Both the position numbers and the translations under genes were made by a program. DNA of 64,000 nt from Massospora cicadina (Eukaryota; Entomophthoromycota; Entomophthoromycetes; Entomophthorales; Entomophthoraceae). Where the stretch lies: positions 18,305 through 82,304 of the forward strand of contig JAKSZP010013550.1 in NCBI GenBank assembly GCA_022478985.1. Direction: 5' to 3'. A model generated the notes under the pieces. The model searched no databases, had not been told where the DNA came from, and saw only the letters and a list, made by a program, of their open reading frames with translations. Positions 22,619 through 32,848 of this stretch are shown here, piece after piece (position 1 is the first letter of the stretch; each line of letters starts with the position of its first letter).

Positions 22619-24480
22619 ATTAAATTTATTTGAGGTACACCAACCATGGGACAGACATTACCAAAACAGAAATTCCAACTTAAACAAATAAAATATAAAT
22701 CATTCACCCAAAATAAGAAGCGAGACACATAAAAAACTAGAAAGAAACCTATCATGTGGCATAGCGGCGAGCAGCTTATCCCACCATGGTGGAGGGGGAT
22801 CAGGCAGATATTTGATTTTGACTTCAGCATTAAAGAGGCGGACCAATGCTGATAGCAATGGGGTTGGGGCTTCTTAGGATGAGGGTTGAGGCAAAGCGGA
22901 TATTTGTTGAGACTGGCACTGAGAATTTGGGCCTGGAGCATAGCCTCCATGAGTTTGGAAACATGGTTTTAAGCTTAGATGTCAGAATTGGGAAGGTGGG
23001 CGAATTTTGCAATGGTGGCTCTGGTGACACATGTGGATGTGAAAAAAATCTGCCAGTTCAGCAACATGTTTGACAGCGTTGGTGGCAGTTTCACTGAGGC
23101 GGTTGATTTCGTCTTTTACAATAGCAGGGAAATTGGGGGAACTGGGTGATGTGCAGCCTTTTCTTAAATTAAGTGACTGATTTTGCCATAGCTTCACGGA
23201 GATGGCAATTTTTGGGTGAGGCACTGCGGCCTTAGAAATCTGATGGTTTCTTTGGTATGGGATAGCATTGGGGTTTGATGACATATTGCGTGGGAGTGGG
23301 GCATCAAAGCCTGAATTCATTTAAGGTTCTAAATTGAATGGCTTAGCTGGAGGTCAACAATTTCACCAGATTTGGACACTTATCCAATTAATCCTATGAA
23401 TTTTGGTTGAGTTGGATTGATTCAGTGATAGATGGCTGTGGTTGAAGAAGTTATGGGACAGGAGGTATTTGGATTGAACATGGGTCCAAGTCTGAAAACA
23501 ATTGGTTGATATGGGTGCAAATTGGCCACTTAGGTTTGGGTTGCTAGATTTTGCTTCAGACTCATTGAGCCCATTTCCTGGGGGTGAGGGCACCCAAAAC
23601 ACCCATTCAAACGCTGTTGGTGTGGCCTCATAGGTGGAGGAGGCAGTGTTCGCAGAGCTTGAATTGTAATGACATTTTTTGTATGGTCCAACTCATGGCA
23701 GTGGGGGAAAACTGTGCGACTGTTTTCAGTGCAGTTGTAAAATAAATGGTCAGTTGCAGATGGGATATAGGCACGCGGTGGGATGTGCTGGGACATGTTC
23801 AGCTGGTGGGGGGTAATGGTGGCCATTGCCTGAGGTGCTGCTAGGCACTTGGCACCACTTGGGATAATAAATTGTAGGATGGGGTTTGTGCCATAAAAGG
23901 ACAGCCCTGACATCAACTCCTAGATTATATGAGGGGGAAGGTATTATGGAAGGCTTGTAAAGGTCACCTCAAGTGTGGTATCATTGGGGAGATGTGTTTG
24001 GGTGGTGGTAATTAGGGTGTTTGTGTAAATTAGGGGTGTTGCTGCAGCTTCAGCAGTGTCCTCTTCAGTGGTGAAGCCAATATAAAAATAGTCCTTATAA
24101 GGGCAGAGGTTGATAAAACTGCTGGTGCAAAGGTGACCATTGCCTGCTCAATAAACGCTTTGTTGGGATAAGGAAGAGACATCTGTGTTTGACATAAAGG
24201 CTAAGCGGATATTGGATTGAGGTAGGGCTAGAGGGTGGGGGCAGGTTATGTGGACTTGTTGAGGTGCAGTGCTTAGTCCCTTGGAGGGACAAATTGGTCA
24301 GAAGTATTTGGTGAAGTGGATGAGCCTGTCTGCACACATTTGCCTGCTGGGCAGTAAAGCTAGAGGGTGGAGCACTGCTGCACCACAATGGGGCAGCAGA
24401 TGGAGGATATGATGACATAAATAAAAAACTGATGTGGTAGAAACGGCGGTGGAAATTAACGTTTTTTTTCAAAAATTGCT
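22619..24480 (-). mobile_element. ORF1-only retroelement, copy 1
   Basis: The minus-strand 3' end at 22619 reads GTCCCATGGTTGGTGTACCT followed by CAAATAAA. The 5' end near 24480 has TTTTTGAAAAAAAACGTTAA, like the 5' end of copy 2. In between the decayed ORF1 reads, in order: a Ser/Pro-rich N-terminus, DYFYIGFTTEEDTAEAA, LEVTFTSLP, a ILQFIIPSGAKCLAAP block (23850-23871, about 620 bp from the 5' end), FPHCHELDHTKN at about 23672-23711 (a CCHC knuckle that lost two ligands) and a helical C-terminal part (DEINRLSETATNAVKHVAEL). The order GF-E, VTF-NLP, knuckle is the same as in ORF1 of the full-length LINE (DVGFTEAALGDHA, EVTFSNLP, CSWCNALGHLYSGC). No ORF2 follows before the shared terminus. Confidence 0.72.
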
Positions 24481-25560
24481 CAAAAGTGATGTTGAGCGGA
24501 AAGAAAAATTTGTTAAACTTATTGCTACCTATGTTTATAAAATTGAATTTCATTGTTGTTTTAGTTATCAGAACTTAAAATACTTTATGTGAATCGCTTA
24601 GCTGTGGTTCCAACTGATAAGGGGTTTTGGGAGTTACTGGCGTTGAAAACGCTTTAATGGCAATATCTTATAGGTTAGCCTTGTCAATGCGGCATGTTGA
24701 AGATGTAATTTGTTTCATTACCTAAGAATGGCTAATAGATCATAAAGGGTAGACTACTTGGGTTGAAAAAAGGTATTGAGTCACACTTTTTTGTAAATTA
24801 GCCTACAAAGGGTTGTTATCTAGTTTATGTTGGATGCAGACCAGGTGGATTGATAATCGTAGGAATTATTCATCACTGATTTGATTAATTAGGACTAAGT
24901 TCATTGGCAAAGAGTTATTTTTTTGCGTGACAAATAATGAGTTGAGCAAAAACTTATCTATTTAAACCCCATTAATTCTTTAATAATGTATAATATAAAT
25001 GTTTAAATAACTACTATATTTTGTACTTCTTTTGAAGAGTTGAATGGATCAGTTACCCTTATTAATTTATTCAAGTAGCCTGAAGTGAGGTAGATATCAC
25101 TTTCCTGTAAGAAGATACCTGAGTGGGTTTAAATCCAATTATAAAAAAGAATCACTTGATAGTTGTCTTCATCCAGCTATCACTCCACTTTAAGTTTACA
25201 AATCAGTTAGAATTTGTGAAGTAGACTTGATGAAAGTTTCCATAATAGTTTATGGTTATACATTAGAATTCAAGTATAAGTCTAATTAGTTTCATATTAT
25301 AGCTAGTTTTACATATCCTGTGATGCATATAGACTTTGCATATGGTTGCTTATCAACTAGATACCAGCATAAAGATCTATGGCTTCCTTAACCAAATCTA
25401 CTAGACTTTTTAATTAGTAATTATAATTTTTATGATAAGTGATTAATCAAGTTACTAATCTTTATTAGTTAAATTAATTTTTATACTTTTAAAAGACTTC
25501 CAATGAAGAAATTTTAATAATATCATATGTTGCCATTTTTATTTTGTAACTGAGGGAGAT
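24481..25560 (-). other. AT-rich stretch, possible transposase C-terminal part
   Basis: This lies downstream of the HTH fragment at 25580-25920 in its reading direction. Around 25120-25150 the minus strand reads IIGFKPTQ, vaguely like the DE-x-GF(N/K) block of Tc1/mariner DDE transposases. This is weak, and nothing else is readable. Confidence 0.25.
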
Positions 25561-25579
25561 CAAACAAGTCTAATATGAA

Positions 25580-25920
25580 TTAAAACATGATATATTGTAT
25601 GAAGATAGTATACCTCAGAGTAAAAGTTAGGCTCTTTAGTGTAGGATTTAATATAATTTTTCCCTTTTTCACATAAAGTTCCATTTTTTCATAATTTTCC
25701 GTTTTTAAATAATATTTTCCAGTCTTTTTCTTACATATTCGTTCTTCATTCTCATAGACAACTATAAATTTCAAGTGTATTACTTTAGGTGATTTCCAGT
25801 AATGTGGCAGCTTCCTTTATAGGCATGCCACTGTTGAACACCTTAGTAATCAACAATTGGCGTCTACTGTTAGCTTTCACACGATTTTTTCTTGATTTAG
25901 AATTTTATTTTCCTGTTCAG
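25580..25920 (-). pseudogene. Tc1/mariner (IS630)-like transposase N-terminal fragment
   Basis: The minus strand reads SKSRKNRVKANSRRQLLITK then VFNSGMPIKEAATLLEIT, a basic arm followed by a textbook helix-turn-helix of the kind that opens Tc1/mariner/IS630 transposases and binds the terminal inverted repeats. After a stop and a frameshift near 25775 it continues KFIVVYENEERICKKKTGKY, matching the linker to a second DNA-binding helix set. The catalytic DDE domain is not clearly present downstream. The family call rests on the HTH pattern and spacing; another pogo- or paired-like transposase is possible. Confidence 0.5.
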
Positions 25921-26047
25921 AATTTGGAATTTCTGGGGTGAAAAAATCTAAAATAATAAAATAAAGCAGAGTAATCTATGTGATAAATGGAAACATTATT
26001 TGAAAAACGGAAGAATTATGTGAAATCCTATAAGAAAACCTTTATTG

Positions 26048-26106
26048 AATAACTCCTCTAAATTGGGTTGGGACCATCTAGTACTAAAAAAATAACTCCT
26101 CTAAAT
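26048..26106 (+). mobile_element. Micro-insertion of LINE 3' tail with 16-bp TSD
   Basis: AATAACTCCTCTAAAT is perfectly duplicated at 26048-26063 and 26091-26106. The 27 bases between (26064-26090) begin TGGGTTGGGACCATCTAGTA and end in an A run, identical to the LINE 3' terminus at about 46456-46484 except for one extra A in CTAGTACT. This is the longest and best preserved of the three micro-copies. Perfect TSD arms suggest it is fairly recent. Confidence 0.93.
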
Positions 26107-26340
26107 CTACTACCATAACAGTGTGTACTACCAGCAGTGATGGATCTTTCATAATGGGAGTCCACGTCCTTTTTGGAATAAATTTTTACCAGTGAGCTCA
26201 TTTCCACATATATCTTATTCCAGTGCCAGGCCAACCAATTTATACCCTGGCCTCTATTCAGTCTGAAAATCCAATCAACTCCTAAATCTTCTAAAGTTTC
26301 CTCCTTTTGGTCCACTAATAGCCTGTGGATTAAGCTCTAT
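26100..26340 (-). pseudogene. Unrecognised coding remnant
   Basis: From about 26315 the minus strand gives DQKEETLEDLGVDWIFRLNR then GQGINWLAWHWNKIYVEMSS, about 80 residues without a stop, ending beside the micro-insertion. It looks like genuine protein rather than noise (mixed composition, regular hydrophobic pattern), but I cannot name it. The region 26340-27000 continues with short readable pieces (DTYPLNEWMASPKRQF) and stops. Confidence 0.3.
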
Positions 26341-27099
26341 GAAACTTGACGTTTGACTGTTTAATGTTGGGCTCATCTTGAGATGACCTGTTCAGCATCG
26401 GTAGCATTTTGGCAATTATCTATTCAACGTCATTAAAAAATTCATAGTTCCAATTGACAGGGGTATTTGGGCAAATCTTATGGGATCATTTTGTGACTTT
26501 TTACAGAGATATCTGGGACTAATATGGCAGAAACATTTAGCTAAATTTAACTAATGGGAACAGAACTGTCTTTTGGGACTGGCCATCCATTCATTAAGCG
26601 GATAGGTGTCAGAAAATTGGCAAATTAAATTTAGAACAGCCTTCCAGTCTGGATGTCCAAACACCCAAATGCAAGTCCAAATGCCAGAGGCACTGCTGTT
26701 TGAGCGACATTAAATTGAGCTAGGAAAGATTTCATTAGCAAGCGCCAATAGGTCATAAATGTGAATAAATATCTGGCAACAAACAGGATATTATGGCCTT
26801 AGGGCCCACGGGTTTTGGAGTTAAGAAGGAGATCAGATTTGAAGGTTTGATTTTTGTCATAGGGTTAAAGTTGAATTTGGAGAAATGGAAATTTTATTGG
26901 AGTTTAAAATTAGAAAATCAACTGTCAATTTCCTCAGTGTGTTATGAATGATTAAATTAGATGATTAACTTGGTAAATATCTTAGTAAACTGTAGGATTG
27001 GGGCCCTCAAGTTTTACCTAACCTGACAAACTTTGAGTGTGGGTAAGATGATTTATTTCAAACTGACTTCAAAATAGTTGGCAGTTGGCCAAGTCACTA

Positions 27100-27560
27100 T
27101 CAGTTCATCCATGGAAGCCCAAATTGCTGATTTTTTAGTTTTTGATGGCTAGAGTGATGACATCTTACCTGACAGGCAGCAGGAACCTCCTGAGGCCACC
27201 CCACATAGAGGCGATCCCATGAGGTCAGGAATGGGCTTGGGATACCCAACTCAACCACACCAAGTTGCTCCAGCACCTGTGGACCAAATGAAAAAATGTT
27301 AAACGGGGGTTTTAATACAGCTGGGGAGGGTTTTGAACTTGTGTCAGCATTTCCCACTGGCCCAATGCCATTGGAGAGTTCTTCTGATGATGCCATATGG
27401 GAATGCTGACTGTTTAATATTCTGACAGAAATTCCCTTGATTTTCTGTATAAAATTTGGCCAAAGTCAATACCAGCATTGGTGGTGGGGTTCCCAAAGGA
27501 TAAGCTGTTAACTAACGCTCGTCTACCACATGGGTGAGTCACCCTGGTAGATGAGGGGAA
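27100..27560 (-). pseudogene. Unrecognised coding remnant with splice-like borders
   Basis: The minus-strand frame 27396-27100 reads MASSEELSNGIGPVGNADTS and later VLEQLGVVELGIPSPFLTSW. The latter segment is preceded by TTTGGTCCACAG and followed by CTGTCAGGTAAGATG, which resemble 3' and 5' splice sites. The alternative frame across the same DNA (GTPPPMLVLTLAKFYTENQG) is also open, so the true frame is uncertain. Could be a decayed exon of a host gene or part of a transposon. No family assignment. Confidence 0.3.
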
Positions 27561-27639
27561 CAGTTTGCCTTCTTAACCCCTTTTTGATATGAACGAGAAT
27601 GCAACCCAGTCCAAGTGAAGAGGGCGCTCCCTCAGACTT

Positions 27640-28324
27640 ACAATAGGTATCAATCCATAGAAATCAGGATCATATAGTAGATGCTTAAATGCTTGACTTA
27701 GGAAGGAAAAAATATTTGCAAAATAAGCGATGGTGGCCTGTTTGAATTAGTCCACTGAAAATTAAGATCATATCACATACTATAAATACTTGGTTCTGGT
27801 GGGCGAAAAGCCAACAAAATATCTGATGACGGAAAAATAAAATTAGTCTGCTGTACCTATAATTAGGTGAGATTAAGGTGAATATGAGATTTGGGGTTTT
27901 GGGCCTATATATTGAGGCCTAATATAGATGAAGATAATTGGTACAAGAAGTAAAGATAATAGCTAAACTCCAAGATTTGGGACTAAGATAGTTAGTGAGA
28001 TACATGATAAAAATAAAATGGGATGAGGGGAGCACTTAGATCAAGGGAATTAGAGAATTATTGGAAGTTCTTATCTAATTTGGTCAAAACCTCAATTTCA
28101 ACACCATATTTCACACAATAAAGATCAGATACAGTAATCCTAACATGAAACTATAAATTAAAACTGATGTTATACTGATCTGATAAACTATTATCACTTT
28201 AAAGTAAATTTTAAAAAATGAAATATAAATTTTAGACTTATTTAGACAATATTTTACATAGTAAGAGATAATTTGTTCATCAGTAGTATATCATACTTTC
28301 ATGAACACCTTAACCTTAAAAGCT
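27640..28324. other. Unassigned AT-rich stretch
   Basis: No reading frame, repeat or motif stands out on either strand between the remnant at 27.1-27.6 kb and the next ORF1-only copy. Confidence 0.5.
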
Positions 28325-30158
28325 ACTTTAATTGATAAAGACCAACCTATTAACAAATTCACTACCTAAAAGTAAAGAATAAAGTAATAAAATATCAGAT
28401 TAAAAAAGTTCAAAATAGTATAAAAGAAAACAAACAAAATGAAACATAAAAAAAATCCGATCAAGTAGATAGCAAAAACTTCACATATATTATGGCGTAG
28501 GGTGGGGGATGAGATGCGTTTTCTTGGTGGTCTCAACATCATATAGCTGAAAGATCAGGGAAGAGATCAAGGTTGTTGAGCATACTTGGAATGAGGTTTA
28601 TATTGGTGAAGGGAAGGTTAAATCGATCAAGGTGTTTCATGAAGATGGATTGACATACTCAACAAGTTGTTATTAGCCTGGAGACAGGTGTCAGTGAAGG
28701 AGACAAGGCCACAATACTAGTACAGTTTATTTTTGCTTTGGGCAAAGTTTACTACCATAGCAACACTTTGATAGTCTTAATGTCCTGTTGATGGGGTCTG
28801 ATAATATTGAGCTTACTGGTGAAGGGAGAATTAGAAGTTAAGATGTGGGAGCCAGTCCACCCACCAGAATTGCAAAAGAATTGCTGCAAACTAGTGTATG
28901 GAATGACTTTCAGGAGATAGAATGTTTTCTCGGAGAGCTTATGGTTGCTTTGTTATGTTTTATAATTGGTTTGGGGAGTATAACTGAAGAGGGAAATTTG
29001 TGCATTGAAGTTGGAGTTTAAATATTGCCTAAAAAGATTGGAGTGAGGGCGAAATACATATTCCATTACAGTAATTTGCCTATTATGGCTATAAATTTGA
29101 TCAGTCTCAATCATGACATTGGCATAAGGTTGGACTTAAAGGGAAGATGTAATGCTCTTGTGTTCGAATGGAGGTCCAATTATGATCCTGATTGTCTGTT
29201 CTCAACTTATTCTGGTGAGGATTAGAGAGTTTAATCAGAAGCAGAGTTCTCAAGAAGTGCCAATGAGCAAGCGGGCTGGGTGGATGGGGAAAAACGTTAT
29301 AAATTAAATGCTGGTGGCAATTATATGAGGTCAAGGATGGTATTTTAGTTTCAGCGGAAAAATGACAGGACTTCTATAGAGTGGTCTAACTTATAACAGG
29401 CTAGAAGATTGGGTTACCATTGTCAATACAAACCAGAAAATCTATTATGGTGCAACAGCGATGTAAGAACGCTGATTATTGTTGAGTAGTGATGTGGTTA
29501 TGGTGGATGTATCAAAGGGTCCTTGAGGTGCTCCGCACTTCTGGGGATGTTAAAGTTAATAATATTTAATGTAGTAGAATAAAAGACATGATATCAAATC
29601 TCTAATTCACTGTAAATGAAGGGAGATGAGAAGGGAGGTTTGTAAAAGTTAACACAGTTATTAAATTGACAGGGAAGTAATACCAAGTGGGGAAACAGGT
29701 GTATCATATACCTTCCAATTTTACTAAAGAGCCTGCGTCTTCCACATTAAAGAATTTGATGTCAGAATAATTACTATAAGGGCAGAAGTTTTTGAACTAT
29801 GATGTCATGAAGGTGGTAGTTATAAGATCAATCACCTCTTTATCAGCATACAGGAAGAGGCATCCATAATGTTTGCGGAGGCAGTGGTGATTAGTATACA
29901 AAGTAGGGAACTGGGGTGGGGGTAAATTAGTTGGAAGCGTGAGAGGTGAAGTATTTAGACCACAGGAGGGACATTACAGCCTGAAATATCTTGTAGACAG
30001 GTACAATATTTCATACACAACTACCTGCAGAGCAGAAAGTTCATGGCAGTGGAGCGCCACTTCTCCATTTTGGATCAGCATGCAGTGGTTCCAAGAAATT
30101 TTTTTAGTTACCTTGGCGTGGCGAGTTGGTGGTATTATTAATGTATTTTAATAATTGC
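28325..30158 (-). mobile_element. ORF1-only retroelement, copy 4
   Basis: The minus strand starts near 30158 with TTATTAAAATACATTAATAA (copy 2: TTATTAAAATACAAAAAACG) and ends near 28325 with GGTTGGTCTTTATCAATTAA. About 613 bp from the start, TTTAACATCCCCAGAAGTGC aligns to copy 1 TTTATTATCCCAAGTGGTGC. Upstream, residues such as VNLITVLTFTNLPSHLPSF parallel the VTF-NLP segment of the other copies. Coding is heavily interrupted. Possible decayed TSD: CCTTAAAAGCTAC before the 3' end and GCTTAAAGTTGCA beyond the 5' end. Length about 1.83 kb. Confidence 0.6.
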
Positions 30159-31639
30159 TTAAAGTTGCAAATGGAAAGAAAAGCTGAACATCTTGATTTA
30201 GAAGCTTTTTTTATAAAAGCTCTATAGATGCTCAGGTTACTTAAGATCCACATGTTCTACTAACACAAGCTATAATAAATGGTATTAAAGGGAAAAAGCT
30301 TCTTATCCATTAGTAAAGTTTAAAAGCTGGGAACTATCATTGTTAACAAAAATTTGTTTACATATCTTTACTAAATAAACTATTATATGCCATTGTTTAA
30401 TAATCAAGATTAAGTTTAATATGGTTATATTTTCTAATGAGAAGTACTCTTCTCATAGTACCTAACATCTTCCAGGATTAAATAGATAAGTTATCAACGT
30501 ATAGTCTAACATTTTGTACATATAGTTTCTTACCAAAAAGGCATCATATATTTATATATGAGTATAACTTGTATTATGTCTAAGAAGTCTATAAATGGTC
30601 AAATAGTGGATTTCAAAGCATAAATGTTTATAGATAGTAAACTACTAATGATTCTAAATTTGTTGATTTATGGATGACTATAGTATCTCTGCTCACCAGC
30701 ATGGATACCTCTCTAAGTTAGCAGGCTTTCCAGCTGCAAAGTTTGGGGGAAATTAAGCAATCAAAATTTTGCGTCTTTCCAACCCATATTGTGCCATGAG
30801 TCTCATATGTATTAACACAAAAGATTATATGGTAAGAATATCAACTTAAGAATAACTTTTGTTTATACATATTGATGTACCAAGAAAGTATACCTGAATT
30901 TTTTTGTAGTTTTATAATATTAGTTTATCTTAAAAAATAAAATCATAAAGATGTGAAAGTTATTTATTGAAGCTGAGAATACTAGGGTTTTGTGGTGTCC
31001 ATTGCAAGATATAATAAATGATTTAGCACATAGAGAAACAATCCAGCTTGAGGATTAAACTAGGTTTGGTGACAACTTGAGAACCCCAGGGGATGGCGAT
31101 ACACCAGAGTTAAACAGATGCCCTAAGTATGATTATTTAATGATCTGAACAAAGGAAAATCATATTTTATTAATATTAATAGAAAAGATTGGCTGACGGA
31201 TTGTTCAAATATGTTTAATTTTGTTAAAGTTCTGTTTAAGTGTCCTATTTTCATGTGGTAATTGACAAGGTATATAAATATAACATTTCTGCCATTAATC
31301 ATGATGTTCATCCAACTGTACATTCAGAAAATAATTGTACGCTCAACAAAAATACTGGAATGGACAACAGTAATTAAGTAACAGATCCACAAGATGGGTT
31401 CTACAAAAACTCTATGAGTAACAACAACATTTAGAGCGCCAGCCAAGCCACAAAGCGGCTGTAAGCAGATCAACTTATTCACATTTACCTATATCTCAAA
31501 CCTATATTTATTTTTATCTAATATCAAATGGGAGTTTAATATATACTTGAATTATTACTATAATTTTTTATATTTTTGCCCTTTGTAGTAATAGAACTTT
31601 ATATCATTCTTTAAATACAAAGATAATACCCCTAAAATC
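30159..31639 (+). other. AT-rich stretch with Ty3-type 3' sequence
   Basis: The segment around 31350 (ACTGGAATGGACAACAGTAA then AAGTAACAGATCCA) is strongly similar to 57424-57470 after the integrase of element E, and weaker similarity extends on both sides (about 30870-31500 versus 57000-57600). It probably is the 3' end or LTR start of a Ty3 element related to E. The rest is unreadable. Confidence 0.4.
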
Positions 31640-32813
31640 TAGTTTTATTTGTTTTTTTATTTAAATACTATGCATTAGATCTTATTGGTTGAATCATTTG
31701 TAAACCCTTTGAGGAAACCATCAATGAGGAATATCTTTTCCCATTGAATGTTCACTTGTTATTTTCTGATTTAATAGCATAATATGATTGATTAAGTCAC
31801 CTAAAACTGCCTTGATTAGATCGCTTTGCACCTGATTATCAGTGTATTAATAGCTATGAGATAACCTTCTTATAAAAATTAAAAGACCACATGGGCGCAA
31901 AGTAGTCTCATGGCATTAACTTATTTGCAACTCTATTTTAGTGCACTTATATTAATACACTAAGGCTGAACTTTGGGTTCAATTAATGTGTTTTGTTAAT
32001 AATGCACTTATCATGGGCAGCCTGAATAGGAAAACCTAATGCTCTGAGAGGCCTGATGATTTCCTAGTCTAGGTGCGTCATAGTTTGTATTCATTCATTT
32101 TTTCCCTATCTTTTTTTATCAATCAAGATATTATGTAGCTCTAATTGGCATGTTTTGAGACGATTATGCATTAATTAAATGTCATTATTGCACTTATAAT
32201 CCTCTAGGATTATGAATGTAGAGCTGTATTCAATTGGAATGATATGAGTCCTCATTTAGTCAATTAATGTGTCAGATTTACTTAAGGATATTTTAAATTA
32301 TTGCAATGAACATAAGAGGATCAGCATAAAATGAATTAATCTATCTAATAAATGAGCCAGCAAGGAGATGATTGAGATGTACATAATGCCAGCACTAGGC
32401 CAATTTATGCCATTATTTAATCTTTGGACCTTTTTAAAAACTTTTATTAAAAAAAATTATCTCTTTCCAACTATTATCTGTATGTTGTCCCATCTGTTAT
32501 CTATCATCCATATTAGATAAGTAGTTTGTGTTTTAATTCCTAGAGAAGTACTCAGTTATATTCCTTTTATAGAAGTAGTCCTAATTATTTGGACTATTTC
32601 CTATTTTTGGGTACAAAGACAGAAGGTCTTGTTTCTTTTATAGCCTGTAGACTTAAGAATGGTGGGCATACTAGAGTTACTTGGTTCTCTATTAAGTATT
32701 ATCAGTCTATCTATTTCCCAAATCTAGCAGGAGTTTCCTTAATAAAGCGACTATATCTCTTGGTCTCCTTGTTAATTCATTTAGCTTTTGCCTTTGGCTA
32801 AAACTTATTATTC
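31640..32813 (+). repeat. 5' LTR of element D (start approximate)
   Basis: About 1.17 kb homologous to 50690-51850 over its full length, sharing TAGTCTCATGGCATT, GAGAGGCCTGATGA and CAGCACTAGGCCAATTTATG blocks in order. It ends with CTTTGGCTAAAACTTATTAT just before a primer-binding-like sequence. The outer end may extend left to about 31340. Confidence 0.7.
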
Positions 32814-32831
32814 TGGCGCTCTCTCAAACTT
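32814..32831 (+). other. Primer-binding site of element D
   Basis: TGGCGCTCTCTCAAACTT begins with TGG directly after the LTR. It differs from the TGGTGYTCACTAYAG site of elements A and B, so D uses another primer. In element E the matching position reads GGATAGACTCAA, decayed. Confidence 0.6.
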
Positions 32832-32848
32832 CATAACTACATAATATG

